Source: Nocardia asteroides
Lineage (GTDB): Bacteria; Actinomycetota; Actinomycetes; Mycobacteriales; Mycobacteriaceae
Reading direction: 5' to 3'
DNA length: 64,000 nucleotides
Assembly (NCBI RefSeq): GCF_900637185.1
Contig: NZ_LR134352.1
Span: 4,826,001-4,890,000, forward strand
Shown: piece by piece, positions 17,738 through 26,056 of the stretch
How positions within the stretch are numbered: the first letter of the stretch is position 1
How the letters are laid out: every line of letters starts with the position of its first letter
Notes under the pieces: model-generated
What the model saw: only the letters and a program-made list of their open reading frames with translations
What the model was told of the DNA's origin: nothing
The model's database searches: none
Translations under genes and position numbers: made by a program

Positions 17738-17743
17738 ATCCTA
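17738..17743 (-). promoter_or_regulatory. Putative leaderless -10 element for ureF
   Basis: TAGGAT on the minus strand is separated from the ureF ATG by 6 nt, matching TAnnnT placement for leaderless transcripts. No clear -35 was found. Confidence 0.45.
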
Positions 17744-17805
17744 TGCAACCGACCTGGACATCCGCCCGGTGAGGGCGGCCGGTGCTGCCCGGCCGCCTGT
17801 CCGGC

Positions 17806-19275
17806 TCAGCGGGTGCCGCGGGCCGAACGCCAGGCCAGCACCGCCATCGCGATCAGCAGCAGCGCGCCGCCCGCGGTCGCGACGTGCATGCCCGTGACGA
17901 AGGATGCGCGCGCCGCGTCGATCAGCGCGGTGTCGCCACCCGCCTCGGCGACGGTCTCGCCGAGCGTGTCGCCGAAGTCGCCGCCGGACCGGAAGACCAG
18001 CGCGGCGACCGAGCCCAGCAGCGCCAGACCCAGCGCGTTGCCCAGTTCGAAGCTGGTCTCCGAGATGCCGACCGCCGACCCCGCCCGCTCGGCGGGCACG
18101 GCCGACACGGCCACGTCCGACACCAGCGTGAACGAGATGCCGTAGCCGATACCGGCCACCGCCGAGCCCACCAGGTACCAGATCAGCCCGCCGTCCACGC
18201 CGACGCCGAGCAGCATCAGGTTGCCGACCGCCGACATCGCCAGGGCGAGGGTGAAGGTCGCGCGCACGCCGAGCGCGCGACCGACCCTGGCCCCGCTCAT
18301 CGAGAACACGAACACCGCGATCGCCATGGGGATGCCGAGCAGCGCGGCCTGCAGCGGGTCACGCCCGGTGACCGACTGCAGATAGACGCTGGTCAGGTAG
18401 CTCAGCGCGGCCAGCGACATCATGCCGACCAGGCTCGCGCCGATCGCCACCCGGAACAGCGGTCGGGTGAACAGGCTCAGATCGAGCAGCGGTTCGGCCA
18501 GCTGACGCTGCCTGCGCACGAACACCACCAGCAGCACCGCGCCGATCGCGGCGATCACCAGCGAGGTGATGTCGAAACCCTCGGCGGCGATGTGCTTGAT
18601 CCCGTACACCACCGGCAGGATGCCGCCGATGGAGAGCGCGACACTGGGCAGATCCAGCGGGCCGAGCGCGGCCGAGCGGTGCTCGGGCAGCAGGAACGGG
18701 CCGAACAGCAGCAGGATCGCCAGCACCGGGATGTTGATCAGGAACACCGAGCCCCACCAGAAGTGGTGCAGCAGGACACCGCCGATGATCGGGCCGACGG
18801 CCGAGCCGCCGGCGAAGAAGGCGGTCCAGATGCCGATGGCGGTCGCGCGCTCGCGGACGTCGGGGAACAGGCTCGAGATCAGCGCCAGACTCGACGGCAG
18901 CAGGGTGGCGCCGCCGATGCCCATCAGCACGCGGGCGGCGATGAGGACTTCCGGGTTCGGCGCGAAGGCGCCGAGCACCGAGGCCAGGCCGAAGACGGTG
19001 GCGCCGGCCAGCAGGATGTTGCGCCTGCCGATCCGGTCGCCGAGGTTGCCCATGGTGATGAGCAGTCCGGCCAGCATGAACCCGTAGATGTCGAGGATCC
19101 AGAGCTGCTGGGAGGCGCTGGGGTCCAGGTCCGCCGTGAGGGTCGGCATGGCGAGGAACAGCACCGAGATGTCCATCGACACCAGCAGCACCGGCAGCAG
19201 CAGCACGCCCAGTCCGAGCCATGCGCGGCGTCCACCGGCCTGCGCGGTGGGCACCGCCGGTTCCAGCTTCGTCAT
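17806..19275 (-). CDS. MFS drug exporter, DHA2 (14-TM) family
   Basis: 489 residues from the ATG at 19275 (GGAAGGA upstream); the longer open frame is spurious. It is a proton-driven multidrug exporter of the QacA/SmvA type. [17 protein letters not shown] marks TM1, [20 protein letters not shown]2, and GDRIGRRN loop motif A; motif C-like [10 protein letters not shown] follows. About 14 hydrophobic segments are present. It is divergent from a TetR gene with twin operators between them, so the exporter is very probably repressed by that TetR. Substrate unknown. Confidence 0.9.
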   Translation of the reverse strand: MTKLEPAVPTAQAGGRRAWLGLGVLLLPVLLVSMDISVLFLAMPTLTADLDPSASQQLWILDIYGFMLAGLLITMGNLGDRIGRRNILLAGATVFGLASVLGAFAPNPEVLIAARVLMGIGGATLLPSSLALISSLFPDVRERATAIGIWTAFFAGGSAVGPIIGGVLLHHFWWGSVFLINIPVLAILLLFGPFLLPEHRSAALGPLDLPSVALSIGGILPVVYGIKHIAAEGFDITSLVIAAIGAVLLVVFVRRQRQLAEPLLDLSLFTRPLFRVAIGASLVGMMSLAALSYLTSVYLQSVTGRDPLQAALLGIPMAIAVFVFSMSGARVGRALGVRATFTLALAMSAVGNLMLLGVGVDGGLIWYLVGSAVAGIGYGISFTLVSDVAVSAVPAERAGSAVGISETSFELGNALGLALLGSVAALVFRSGGDFGDTLGETVAEAGGDTALIDAARASFVTGMHVATAGGALLLIAMAVLAWRSARGTR

Positions 19276-19296
19276 TCCGACATCCTTCCGAGGTTT

Positions 19297-19333
19297 GCGT
19301 ACACCGTACGCGGGGAATGGGTACAGTGTACGC
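19297..19333. promoter_or_regulatory. Twin palindromic operators between the MFS exporter and TetR genes
   Basis: GCGTACACCGTACGC (19297-19311) is a palindrome around a 3-bp centre. GGGTACAGTGTACGC (19319-19333) matches it at 12 of 15 positions and contains GTAC-AGT-GTAC. Centres are 22 bp apart, about two helical turns. The pair lies in the 90-bp gap between divergent genes and fits binding by a TetR dimer pair controlling both promoters. Confidence 0.75.
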
Positions 19334-19365
19334 ATCGACTGGGAAATTCGAAAGCGAGTCATGGG

Positions 19366-20058
19366 ATGACTGATGCGAAACTCACCCGCACCGCGATCGT
19401 CGACGTGGCGATCACCCTCGCCGACGCCGATGGGCTCGACGCGGTGTCGATGCGCCGCATCGCCGAGCGGCTCGAGGTCGGCACGATGTCGCTGTACCGG
19501 CACGTGGCGAACAAGGACGAGCTGATCGCGGCGATGACCGACGAGATCGCCGCCCGCCACCCCTACCCCGACCCGGCCGGCCAAGGCTGGTCGTGGCGCG
19601 ACCGGGTACGCATCGCCGCCGAGATCGATTGGCAGCTCTACCAGCAGCATCCGTGGGTGCTGCTGACCTTCGCCGTCCCGCGCTACAGCTTCGGCCCGCA
19701 GGGCCTGGCCAGCCTGGCCTGGCTGGTCGACGGGCTGCGCGCCCTGGAGGTGTCGGCGCGCGAGGCCACCACCATGGCGTTCACGGTCTGGAACTACATC
19801 TCCGGCGCCAGCCTGCCCGTGGTGGGCGGCGCGCTGCTGGCGGAGCGCCGCACCGCCACCGACGACACGAACGGGCTGCGCGACCTGCTCGAGGGCACGC
19901 CCTCGTTCCCGGTGCCCCCCGCGCTGGCCGACCTGGAGGGCGCCGGCGTGAGCGAACTCACCTCCGAGGACCTGCTGTTCCTCGGCCTGGACGCCCTGTG
20001 CGACGGTTTCGCGGCCCGCGCCGAACGCCGCGCCGGGGTCGCCACCGAACCTGCCTGA
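19366..20058 (+). CDS. TetR-family transcriptional repressor
   Basis: 230 residues from the ATG at 19366. The N-terminal helix-turn-helix is in IADTLADADGLDAVSM-type sequence (residues about 10-55, with VGTMSLYRHVANKDEL as recognition region). The rest is a TetR C-terminal ligand domain with YISGASLPVVGGA and LFLGLDALCDGF. It is divergent from the DHA2 exporter and adjoins the paired operators at 19297-19333, so local autoregulation and exporter repression are likely. Ligand unknown. No clear ribosome site is seen. Confidence 0.9.
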   Translation: MTDAKLTRTAIVDVAITLADADGLDAVSMRRIAERLEVGTMSLYRHVANKDELIAAMTDEIAARHPYPDPAGQGWSWRDRVRIAAEIDWQLYQQHPWVLLTFAVPRYSFGPQGLASLAWLVDGLRALEVSAREATTMAFTVWNYISGASLPVVGGALLAERRTATDDTNGLRDLLEGTPSFPVPPALADLEGAGVSELTSEDLLFLGLDALCDGFAARAERRAGVATEPA

Positions 20059-20090
20059 CCATCGGCGACCGGTGTGCCGCCCACGCCGAC

Positions 20091-20121
20091 TTGACCTCGA
20101 GTGCCGTTCAGGTTGAACAGT
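20091..20121 (+). promoter_or_regulatory. Possible promoter of the MDR oxidoreductase gene
   Basis: TTGACC (20091-20096) and AACAGT (20116-20121) are 19 bp apart. The second hexamer ends 6 nt before the ATG at 20128, again suggesting a leaderless start. Both spacing and -10 are imperfect. Confidence 0.3.
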
Positions 20122-20127
20122 ATTCGC

Positions 20128-21108
20128 ATGCACGCGATCCGATTGCACGAATTCGGCCCGGCCCGACACCTGCGCTACGAGACCGTTCCCGACCCCGAGC
20201 CCGGCCCCGGCCAGGTGCGCATCGCGGTGGCGGCCAGTGGCGTCCACCTCGTCGACACCGCGCTGCGCCGCGGCGAACCCGGGCCCTTCCCCCTCCCGGA
20301 CCTGCCGACGATTCCGGGCCGCGAGGTGGCGGGCACGGTCGACCTGGTCGGCCCCGGCGTCGATCCCGCGCTGCTCGGCACCGCGGTGGTGACCCACCTG
20401 GGCACCGCGCCCGGCGGCTACGCGGAATCGGCGGTGGCCGACGCCGACCGGCTGCTGCCGATCCCCGGCGGTGTCTCGGCCGCCGCGGCCGTGGCCCTGG
20501 TCGGCACGGGCCGCACCACACTGGGCATCCTGCAGTTCGCCGACCTGGGTGCCGACAGCGTGGCGGTGGTGACGGCCGCGGCGGGCGGCATCGGCACCCT
20601 GCTCGTGCAGTACGCCCGCGCGGCGGGTGCCACGGTGGTCGGGCTGGCGGGCGGCCCGGACAAGGTGCGCCGGGTGGCGGCCGACGGCGCCGACATCGCC
20701 GTCGACTACACCGCCGACGACTGGCCCGCGCAGGTGCGCGCGCAGCTCGGCGGACGCGCGGCGACCGACGTGTTCGACGGCGTCGGCGGCGCGATCGGCG
20801 CCGCCGCGGTCGACCTGCTCGGCCCCGGCGGCACGCATCTGGTGTTCGGCTGGTCGGCGGGCGCGCCGACCGAGGTGGACCCGGCGGCACTGGCGGCGCG
20901 GGGTGTCACCTCCCGGTCGGTGCTCGGGCCGCCGATGGTGGAACGGGCCGGTGGTGATCTGCTCGTGCTGTCGCGGCGGGCGCTCGCGGCGGCCGCCGAG
21001 GGACTGTTCGTCCCCGCGGTCACCGAATTCCCGCTCGCCGAGGCCGCCCGGGCCCACGACGCGCTCGAAAATCGGTCGACGACAGGCAAAGTCGTGCTCA
21101 TCCCCTGA
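20128..21108 (+). CDS. Zinc-independent MDR oxidoreductase (quinone reductase-like)
   Basis: 326 residues from the ATG at 20128, where the family's N-terminus MHAIRLHEFGPARHLRYE begins. The N-terminal GroES-like domain includes PTIPGREVAGTVD. The NADPH-binding fold VTAAAGGIGTLLVQYARAAG lies near residues 150-170. No zinc-binding Cys cluster is seen, so it fits the NADPH:quinone reductase branch. It follows the TetR gene on the same strand after 69 nt. Physiological substrate unknown. Confidence 0.88.
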   Translation: MHAIRLHEFGPARHLRYETVPDPEPGPGQVRIAVAASGVHLVDTALRRGEPGPFPLPDLPTIPGREVAGTVDLVGPGVDPALLGTAVVTHLGTAPGGYAESAVADADRLLPIPGGVSAAAAVALVGTGRTTLGILQFADLGADSVAVVTAAAGGIGTLLVQYARAAGATVVGLAGGPDKVRRVAADGADIAVDYTADDWPAQVRAQLGGRAATDVFDGVGGAIGAAAVDLLGPGGTHLVFGWSAGAPTEVDPAALAARGVTSRSVLGPPMVERAGGDLLVLSRRALAAAAEGLFVPAVTEFPLAEAARAHDALENRSTTGKVVLIP

Positions 21109-21170
21109 CCGGCGGCGACTCGCCGGGAGGCCGTACGGCGGGCCGTGGCGCACTGGTGGAGACTGGAAGG

Positions 21171-21842
21171 ATGACCGCCGCGCAGCCGCCCGCCGACCGC
21201 CGTCTCGCCGACCGGGCGCTGGCCGCGAATGATCCGACCGGTTGGTTCGAGCCGCTCTACGCCGAGGCCGCGGCGGGCACCTCGGTGGTCCCCTGGGACC
21301 GGGCGGAGCCCAATCCGCTCCTGGTCGACTGGCTGCGCGACGCCCCGCAGCCCGCGGGCACCCGCGCCCTGGTCATCGGCTGCGGGTACGGCACCGACGC
21401 CGAATTCGTCGCCGCCCAGGGCATCCGGACCACCGCGTTCGACATCTCCCCCACCGCGATCCGCGGCGCCCGCGCCCGTTTCCCGCAGTCGCCGGTCACC
21501 TACAAGGTGGCCGATCTCCTGCACCCGCCCGCGGCCTGGCTCGACGCCTTCGACCTGGTGCTCGAGTCCATCACCGTGCAATCCCTGCCGCCGGGTGTCC
21601 GCGCCGACGCCACCGCGAACATCCGCTCCCTGCTCGCCCCCGGCGCCACCCTGCTGGTCATCGCCGACATCGCCACCTCCCCGATCCCCGGGCCACCCTG
21701 GCCCCTCACAGCCGGCGACATCGACGCCTTCGCCACCCCCGACCTCACCGCGGTCCGGGTCGAGCGACTGCCCCGGCCCGACGCACCCGGCCGTCAGCGC
21801 TGGCGCGCCGAGTTCCACCGACCCTCACAGCCGAATCCATAG
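21171..21842 (+). CDS. Class I SAM-dependent methyltransferase (thiopurine-methyltransferase-like)
   Basis: 223 residues from the ATG at 21171, just after a GGAAGG ribosome site; the ATG at 21156 lacks one. The SAM-binding motif I is ALVIGCGYGTDAEFVA at about 65-80, then TAFDISPTAI (acidic residue binding ribose). The N-terminal WFEPLYAEAAAGTSVVPWD is typical of the TPMT/UbiE-like group in actinobacteria. Acceptor unknown; thiol or small-molecule detoxification is possible. Confidence 0.85.
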   Translation: MTAAQPPADRRLADRALAANDPTGWFEPLYAEAAAGTSVVPWDRAEPNPLLVDWLRDAPQPAGTRALVIGCGYGTDAEFVAAQGIRTTAFDISPTAIRGARARFPQSPVTYKVADLLHPPAAWLDAFDLVLESITVQSLPPGVRADATANIRSLLAPGATLLVIADIATSPIPGPPWPLTAGDIDAFATPDLTAVRVERLPRPDAPGRQRWRAEFHRPSQPNP

Positions 21843-21916
21843 CCGCCCAATGCTTTCCGACTGAATCGGCTCAGCTGCGGGCCGGGTTTCGCAGGAATTT
21901 CATACGCGGCGGGCGA

Positions 21917-23137
21917 TCACACGGATCGGGCCTTCGTCTCGTCGGCGCGCCGCCGCCAGGGCGGGATCGTCAGGTAGGTGGCGGCGCGCAGCAGCCATTC
22001 GACCGGGCCGTAGGGATGCCCGCGCAGCCACCAGGTGCTGAGGGCGAGCTGGGCGGCGAAGGTCAGGAGGCCGATCGCGACCACGCCCAGGGGTGGGATG
22101 TCGTCGGCGAGCGCGAAACCGTAGCCGGTGTACACGACCATGAGGACCACGGACTGGCCGATGTAGTTCGACGCCGCCATCCGGCCCGCCGCACCGAGCG
22201 GCGCCACCCATCGCGCGGTCGGCGCCCACCACGCGAGCCGCAGGACCAGCGCGATGTAGGCGAAGGTCATGGCCGGGGCGACGCAGTACTGCAGCCAGTG
22301 CAGCACCGCGGGCGCCTCCCACCAGCGCATCGATTCGGCGAAGGTCGCCGCCGAAATCGGCAGCCCGAGTCCGAGCCCGATCACCAGCACCCGCGGCGAC
22401 CACCGGCGCAGCGTGTCGGCATCCTCGAAGAGAGTGCGTTGTCCGGCCGCCATGCCGAGCAGGAACGTGGCCAGGCTGGGCACCCCCTGGCCGAACCAGA
22501 TCAGCAGCAGGAACACCGGCGCGAGCGCGGTCTGGGCGGCGACGGTGTCGGCGAAGGCGCCCGTGTAGTCCGCCGAGATCTTCGGCAGGTTCACCAGCTC
22601 ACCGAGGGCGAGCACGCCCGGTTTCCCCGCGAAGACACTCCACACCGACCACGTCGCGTACAGCACGACGCCGGTGATCACCGCGGTGCGCGGGCGCAGC
22701 TTGCGCAGGGTGATCAGTACCAGGCACAGCACCGCGTACAGGGTGAGGATGTCGCCGATCCACAGCAGATACACGTGCACCAGCCCGATCGTCAGCAGCG
22801 CGGCGCAGCGGCGTAGCAACCGCCGCACCGGCGCGACCCCGGCCCGTTCGGCGGCGGCGATCTGCAGGGTGAACGAATAACCGAACAGGAAGGCGAACAG
22901 CAGGTAGAACCGGCCGGTGAACAGCGCGTCGACGGTGGCGCGCACCAGCTGGTCGACGGTGCCGCCGAACAGCGACACCGGATACTGCTTCGTGCCGATC
23001 ACCGACCACAGCGTGGTCGCCACGATCGCGTTGGTGAGCAGGATGCCGAACAGCGCGAAGCCGCGCAGCAGGTCGACCTCGGCGATCCGCCGACCGGACG
23101 ATGTCGCGGGCGGCCGCGTCCCCAGTGCCTCTGCCAT
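21917..23137 (-). CDS. DUF418 family integral membrane protein
   Basis: 406 residues with about ten hydrophobic segments. The N-terminal RIAEVDLLRGFALFGILLTN and the C-terminal YGPVEWLLRAATY are signatures of the DUF418/YeiB group, related to membrane acyltransferases; no function is established. A TAGGCT hexamer 6 nt before the ATG suggests a leaderless transcript. It is divergent from the DUF4440 gene. Confidence 0.88.
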   Translation of the reverse strand: MAEALGTRPPATSSGRRIAEVDLLRGFALFGILLTNAIVATTLWSVIGTKQYPVSLFGGTVDQLVRATVDALFTGRFYLLFAFLFGYSFTLQIAAAERAGVAPVRRLLRRCAALLTIGLVHVYLLWIGDILTLYAVLCLVLITLRKLRPRTAVITGVVLYATWSVWSVFAGKPGVLALGELVNLPKISADYTGAFADTVAAQTALAPVFLLLIWFGQGVPSLATFLLGMAAGQRTLFEDADTLRRWSPRVLVIGLGLGLPISAATFAESMRWWEAPAVLHWLQYCVAPAMTFAYIALVLRLAWWAPTARWVAPLGAAGRMAASNYIGQSVVLMVVYTGYGFALADDIPPLGVVAIGLLTFAAQLALSTWWLRGHPYGPVEWLLRAATYLTIPPWRRRADETKARSV

Positions 23138-23143
23138 GGATCG

Positions 23144-23149
23144 AGCCTA
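23144..23149 (-). promoter_or_regulatory. Putative leaderless -10 element for the DUF418 gene
   Basis: TAGGCT on the minus strand lies 6 nt before the ATG at 23137. Confidence 0.4.
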
Positions 23150-23264
23150 GGCAGCGGCGGGCCCCGGCTCGTCCCCCTCGGGAGCGATTTCCGGCGCGGG
23201 TTCCTCACCCCGTCGGGTCACTCCTGCGGCGTATTGACTTCTCCGGCAATCCGGTTCCGCGGCC

Positions 23265-23270
23265 TAGAAT
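23265..23270 (+). promoter_or_regulatory. Putative leaderless -10 element for the DUF4440 gene
   Basis: TAGAAT, close to the consensus TATAAT, lies 6 nt before the GTG at 23277. This supports the chosen start. A TTGACT upstream (23234) is too far away (25 bp) to be its -35. Confidence 0.5.
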
Positions 23271-23276
23271 CACCGC

Positions 23277-23678
23277 GTGGACACCCGAACCCCGCCCAGT
23301 CCCGCCGTGCGTGCCTCCGTGGAGTCCGTCCACGCCGACCTCGCGCACTGGCTCGGCACCGCCGCCCCCGACGCCGTGTTCGACCGTTTCGCCGACGCCC
23401 AGCACGACACCTTCACCATGGTCACCACCGCGGGGGAGATCCTCGCCAAGGCCGAGCTGCTGCACGGCCTGCGCGGGGCCCGCAACGCCCAGCCGGGACT
23501 GACGATCGAGATCGCCGAACTGGAGAGCCTGTTCGACGACGGGTCCACCGTGGTGATCCGTTTCCTCGAACGCCACCACGTGGGTCCGGTGACCACCGCG
23601 CGCCGCGTGACCGCGGTCCTCGACGCCACCGGTGACCGTCTGCGCTGGCGCACGGTGCACGAGACGCCGCTGGCCTGA
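23277..23678 (+). CDS. DUF4440 / SnoaL-like cone-fold protein
   Basis: 133 residues from a GTG. The length, the alpha-plus-beta pattern and segments such as DTFTMVTTAGEILAKAELL and SLFDDGSTVVIRFLERHH resemble DUF4440, a cystatin-like (NTF2) fold also found in ketosteroid isomerases and SnoaL cyclases. No catalytic residues can be assigned. It has a leaderless-type promoter and is followed after 71 nt by an MDR dehydrogenase. Confidence 0.75.
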   Translation: MDTRTPPSPAVRASVESVHADLAHWLGTAAPDAVFDRFADAQHDTFTMVTTAGEILAKAELLHGLRGARNAQPGLTIEIAELESLFDDGSTVVIRFLERHHVGPVTTARRVTAVLDATGDRLRWRTVHETPLA

Positions 23679-23749
23679 CCTGCGCGACACCGGGGCGGTG
23701 CCACAATGGGACCCGACGTGCAGTGACTCGCAACCAGACGGAGGCGGAC

Positions 23750-24736
23750 ATGCAGGCAGTGGTGATCGACCGGTTCGGCGAACCGAAAGACGTGCTCACC
23801 GCCCAGGAGGTGCCGCCGCCGGAGCCGGGTCCGGGCGAGATCCGGATCGCGACGATCCTGTCCCCCGTCCACAACCACGATCTCGCCATCATCCGCGGCG
23901 TCTACGGCTACCGGCCGCCGCTGCCCGCGATCCCCGGCACCGAGGCGGTGGGGGTGGTCGACGCGCTCGGTCCCGGCGCCGTCGGCGTCGAGGTCGGCCT
24001 GCGGGTCGCGGTGGCGGGCGCGCGGGCGGCCTGGGCCGGCTTCTTCCTGGCCCGCGCCGACCAGGTGGTGCCGATGCCGCCGTCGGTGCCCGACGAGACC
24101 GCCTGCCAGCTGCTGGCCATGCCGCTGAGCGCGCTCATGCTGCTCGACGACCTGCGGGTGCAGCCGGGCCAGTGGATCACCGTGAACGCCGCCAACGGCG
24201 CGGTGGGGCGGCTGCTGAACCTGTTCGCGCGGCAGCGCGGCGTGCGGGTGCTGAGCCTGGTCCGCGGCCCCGCGTCGGTGCGGGCGCTCGAGCAGTTCGG
24301 GTACGGCCCGGTGATCGACACCGAGACCGACGGCTGGGCCGACCGCGCCGCCACGGTCACCGACGGCGAGCCGGTGGTGCGGGCCGTCGACCAGATCAGC
24401 GGCCCCGCCGCGGGCGCGCTCATGTCGCTGCTGGCCCCCGCGGGCGAACTGATCTCCTTCGGCGCGCTGTCGGGTCAGCCGCTGATCATCGACACCGGCG
24501 CCGTCATCTTCAAACAGGCTGTCGTCAAGGGTTTCTGGGGCCAGAAGCGCAGCGCCGAGATCGACCGCGCCGACTACCGGCGCCTGATCACCGAACTCGT
24601 CGGCCTGGCCGCCGCGGGGACCCTGCGCCTGGACGCCCAGGCCGAATTCCCCCTCGACCACGCCGCCGACGCCGCCGTGCTGTCGGAGACCCCGGGCCGC
24701 AACGGCAAGGTGGTGCTGCGCGCGAACGCGGGCTGA
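23750..24736 (+). CDS. MDR oxidoreductase, enoyl-thioester-reductase-like
   Basis: 328 residues from the ATG at 23750 after GGAGGCGG. The GroES-like half includes HNHDLAIIRGVYGY and IPGTEAVGVVD. The nucleotide-binding half has VNAANGAVGRLLNLFARQRG, where NAAN.AVG is typical of mitochondrial-type 2-enoyl thioester reductases (MECR/ETR). It may reduce an enoyl thioester or a quinone; the sequence does not decide. It ends 35 bp before a strong terminator that separates it from the lipid cluster. Confidence 0.85.
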   Translation: MQAVVIDRFGEPKDVLTAQEVPPPEPGPGEIRIATILSPVHNHDLAIIRGVYGYRPPLPAIPGTEAVGVVDALGPGAVGVEVGLRVAVAGARAAWAGFFLARADQVVPMPPSVPDETACQLLAMPLSALMLLDDLRVQPGQWITVNAANGAVGRLLNLFARQRGVRVLSLVRGPASVRALEQFGYGPVIDTETDGWADRAATVTDGEPVVRAVDQISGPAAGALMSLLAPAGELISFGALSGQPLIIDTGAVIFKQAVVKGFWGQKRSAEIDRADYRRLITELVGLAAAGTLRLDAQAEFPLDHAADAAVLSETPGRNGKVVLRANAG

Positions 24737-24770
24737 CCGGCCCGCCATCCACAGCTCCTATCCCACGATC

Positions 24771-24802
24771 GAAGCCCGCGGCGACCGCGCGCCGTGGGCT
24801 TC
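24771..24802 (+). terminator. Strong hairpin terminator at the left border of the lipid cluster
   Basis: GAAGCCCGCGGCG pairs with CGCCGTGGGCTTC (13 bp, one G-U) around a 6-nt loop. It separates the MDR gene from the desaturase at 24860. Confidence 0.8.
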
Positions 24803-24859
24803 GTCCGTTGTTACGGTCCGACTGTCCGGCAACCGGATCGGCGACCTGACGAGGGTGAG

Positions 24860-25786
24860 ATGACGCGAGACGACACCGCGCCGCGGAAGAAGACGATCAG
24901 CAACCCCTACATCCACCGCCTGCAGCGCAGGCACTTCCTGCTGTTCGACATCGCGCCGATCGTGGGAACCCTGGCGGCACTGGGCTTCCTGTTCGTGCGC
25001 CCGTTCGGCGCCGTCGAGTTCGGGCTGCTGTTCGCGCTGTGGCTGGCGACCGGACTCGGGATCACCGTCGGCTATCACCGCCTGTTCACCCACCGCACCT
25101 TCCACACCACGCCCGCGGTCGCCGCGACACTGGCCGTGCTCGGTTCGATGGCCGGGCAGGGCCCGGTGGTGTCGTGGGTGGCCTTGCATCGCCGCCACCA
25201 CGAGTACAGCGACCGCGCGGGAGACCCGCACTCGCCCAACCTGTCCGGCGACGGCTGGGTGGGCGCGCTGCGCGGCCTGGCGCACTCGCATTTCCTGTGG
25301 ATGCGCCGCCACGAGTACCCGAACGTCGTGCACTACGCGCCCGATCTGATCAAGGACCGTGCCCTGGTCCGGGTCGCGCGGCTCTACTACTGGTGGGTGG
25401 GCCTGGGTCTGCTGATCCCGGCGGGGCTGGGCGGCCTGCTCACCCAGAGCTGGACGGGCGCGGTCAGCGGTCTGCTGTGGGGCGGGTTCGTGCGGATCTT
25501 CCTGCTCGAACACATCGTGTGGGCGATCAACTCGTTCCTGCACCGGATCGGCACCAAGCCCTACCGGTCCCGCGAGAACAGCCGCAACGGCGGGGTCTTC
25601 GCGCTGGTCACGCTCGGCGAGTCCTGGCACAACAACCATCACGCCTTTCCCGAGTCACCGTCGTTCGGATTGCACTGGTACCGGCTCGATCCCGGCTACT
25701 GGCTGATCTGGACGCTCGAAACCTTCGGCCTGGCCTGGGATCTGAAGATCCCCTCGGCCGACCGCCTGGCCGCCAAACGCGTATGA
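24860..25786 (+). CDS. Membrane fatty-acid desaturase (three His boxes)
   Basis: 308 residues from the ATG at 24860 (GAGGGTGAG upstream). It is an integral membrane diiron enzyme of the acyl-CoA delta-9/JamB type. The three histidine boxes are HRLFTH (near 75), HRRHH (near 112) and HNNHH (near 256), with four or more hydrophobic spans between them. First gene of module A; the ACP begins 9 nt after its stop, so the likely substrate is an acyl-ACP made by the FAAL at 28175. It may form a double bond or, like JamB in jamaicamide synthesis, a triple bond. Confidence 0.92.
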   Translation: MTRDDTAPRKKTISNPYIHRLQRRHFLLFDIAPIVGTLAALGFLFVRPFGAVEFGLLFALWLATGLGITVGYHRLFTHRTFHTTPAVAATLAVLGSMAGQGPVVSWVALHRRHHEYSDRAGDPHSPNLSGDGWVGALRGLAHSHFLWMRRHEYPNVVHYAPDLIKDRALVRVARLYYWWVGLGLLIPAGLGGLLTQSWTGAVSGLLWGGFVRIFLLEHIVWAINSFLHRIGTKPYRSRENSRNGGVFALVTLGESWHNNHHAFPESPSFGLHWYRLDPGYWLIWTLETFGLAWDLKIPSADRLAAKRV

Positions 25787-25795
25787 GGAGCAGTC

Positions 25796-26056
25796 GTGGA
25801 CACCAGTAGAGAAGCCATCGTCGCGTGGTGCCGGGAGTACCTCGCGGAGTTGCTGGAGACACCGACCGCGGCGATCGACCCGCAGGCCGACTTCGACCGT
25901 CTCGGTGTCGATTCCGCGGTGGCCGTCGCGCTGCTCATCGAGGTCGAGGAGCGGTTCGGGGTGGACATCTCCCCCGACGACCTCTACGAGAATCCGACCC
26001 TGGACGCGGTCGCCGGACACCTGCACGCGCAGCTGGCGAACGCGGCCCGTCCGTGA
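25796..26056 (+). CDS. Dedicated acyl carrier protein (module A)
   Basis: 86 residues from a GTG behind GAGGAG. The phosphopantetheine attachment serine is S40 in LGVDSAVAVALL. The acidic helix II is LLIEVEERFGVDISPDDLY. The stop overlaps the following methyltransferase start by 4 nt (GTGA). A free-standing ACP between a desaturase and a FAAL-containing operon indicates that it carries the fatty acid during tailoring. Confidence 0.93.
   Translation: MDTSREAIVAWCREYLAELLETPTAAIDPQADFDRLGVDSAVAVALLIEVEERFGVDISPDDLYENPTLDAVAGHLHAQLANAARP

Noticed and set aside
17782..19365. N-terminal extension of the TetR gene
   Set aside because: It would be antisense to the exporter; the protein family begins at 19366.
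21109..21126. CCGGCG/CGCCGG hairpin as terminator after the MDR gene
   Set aside because: Only 6 bp of stem and no supporting features.
19276..21153. N-terminal extension of the MFS gene up to 21153
   Set aside because: The extension is antisense to TetR and the MDR gene; the ATG at 19275 has a ribosome site and begins a normal exporter.
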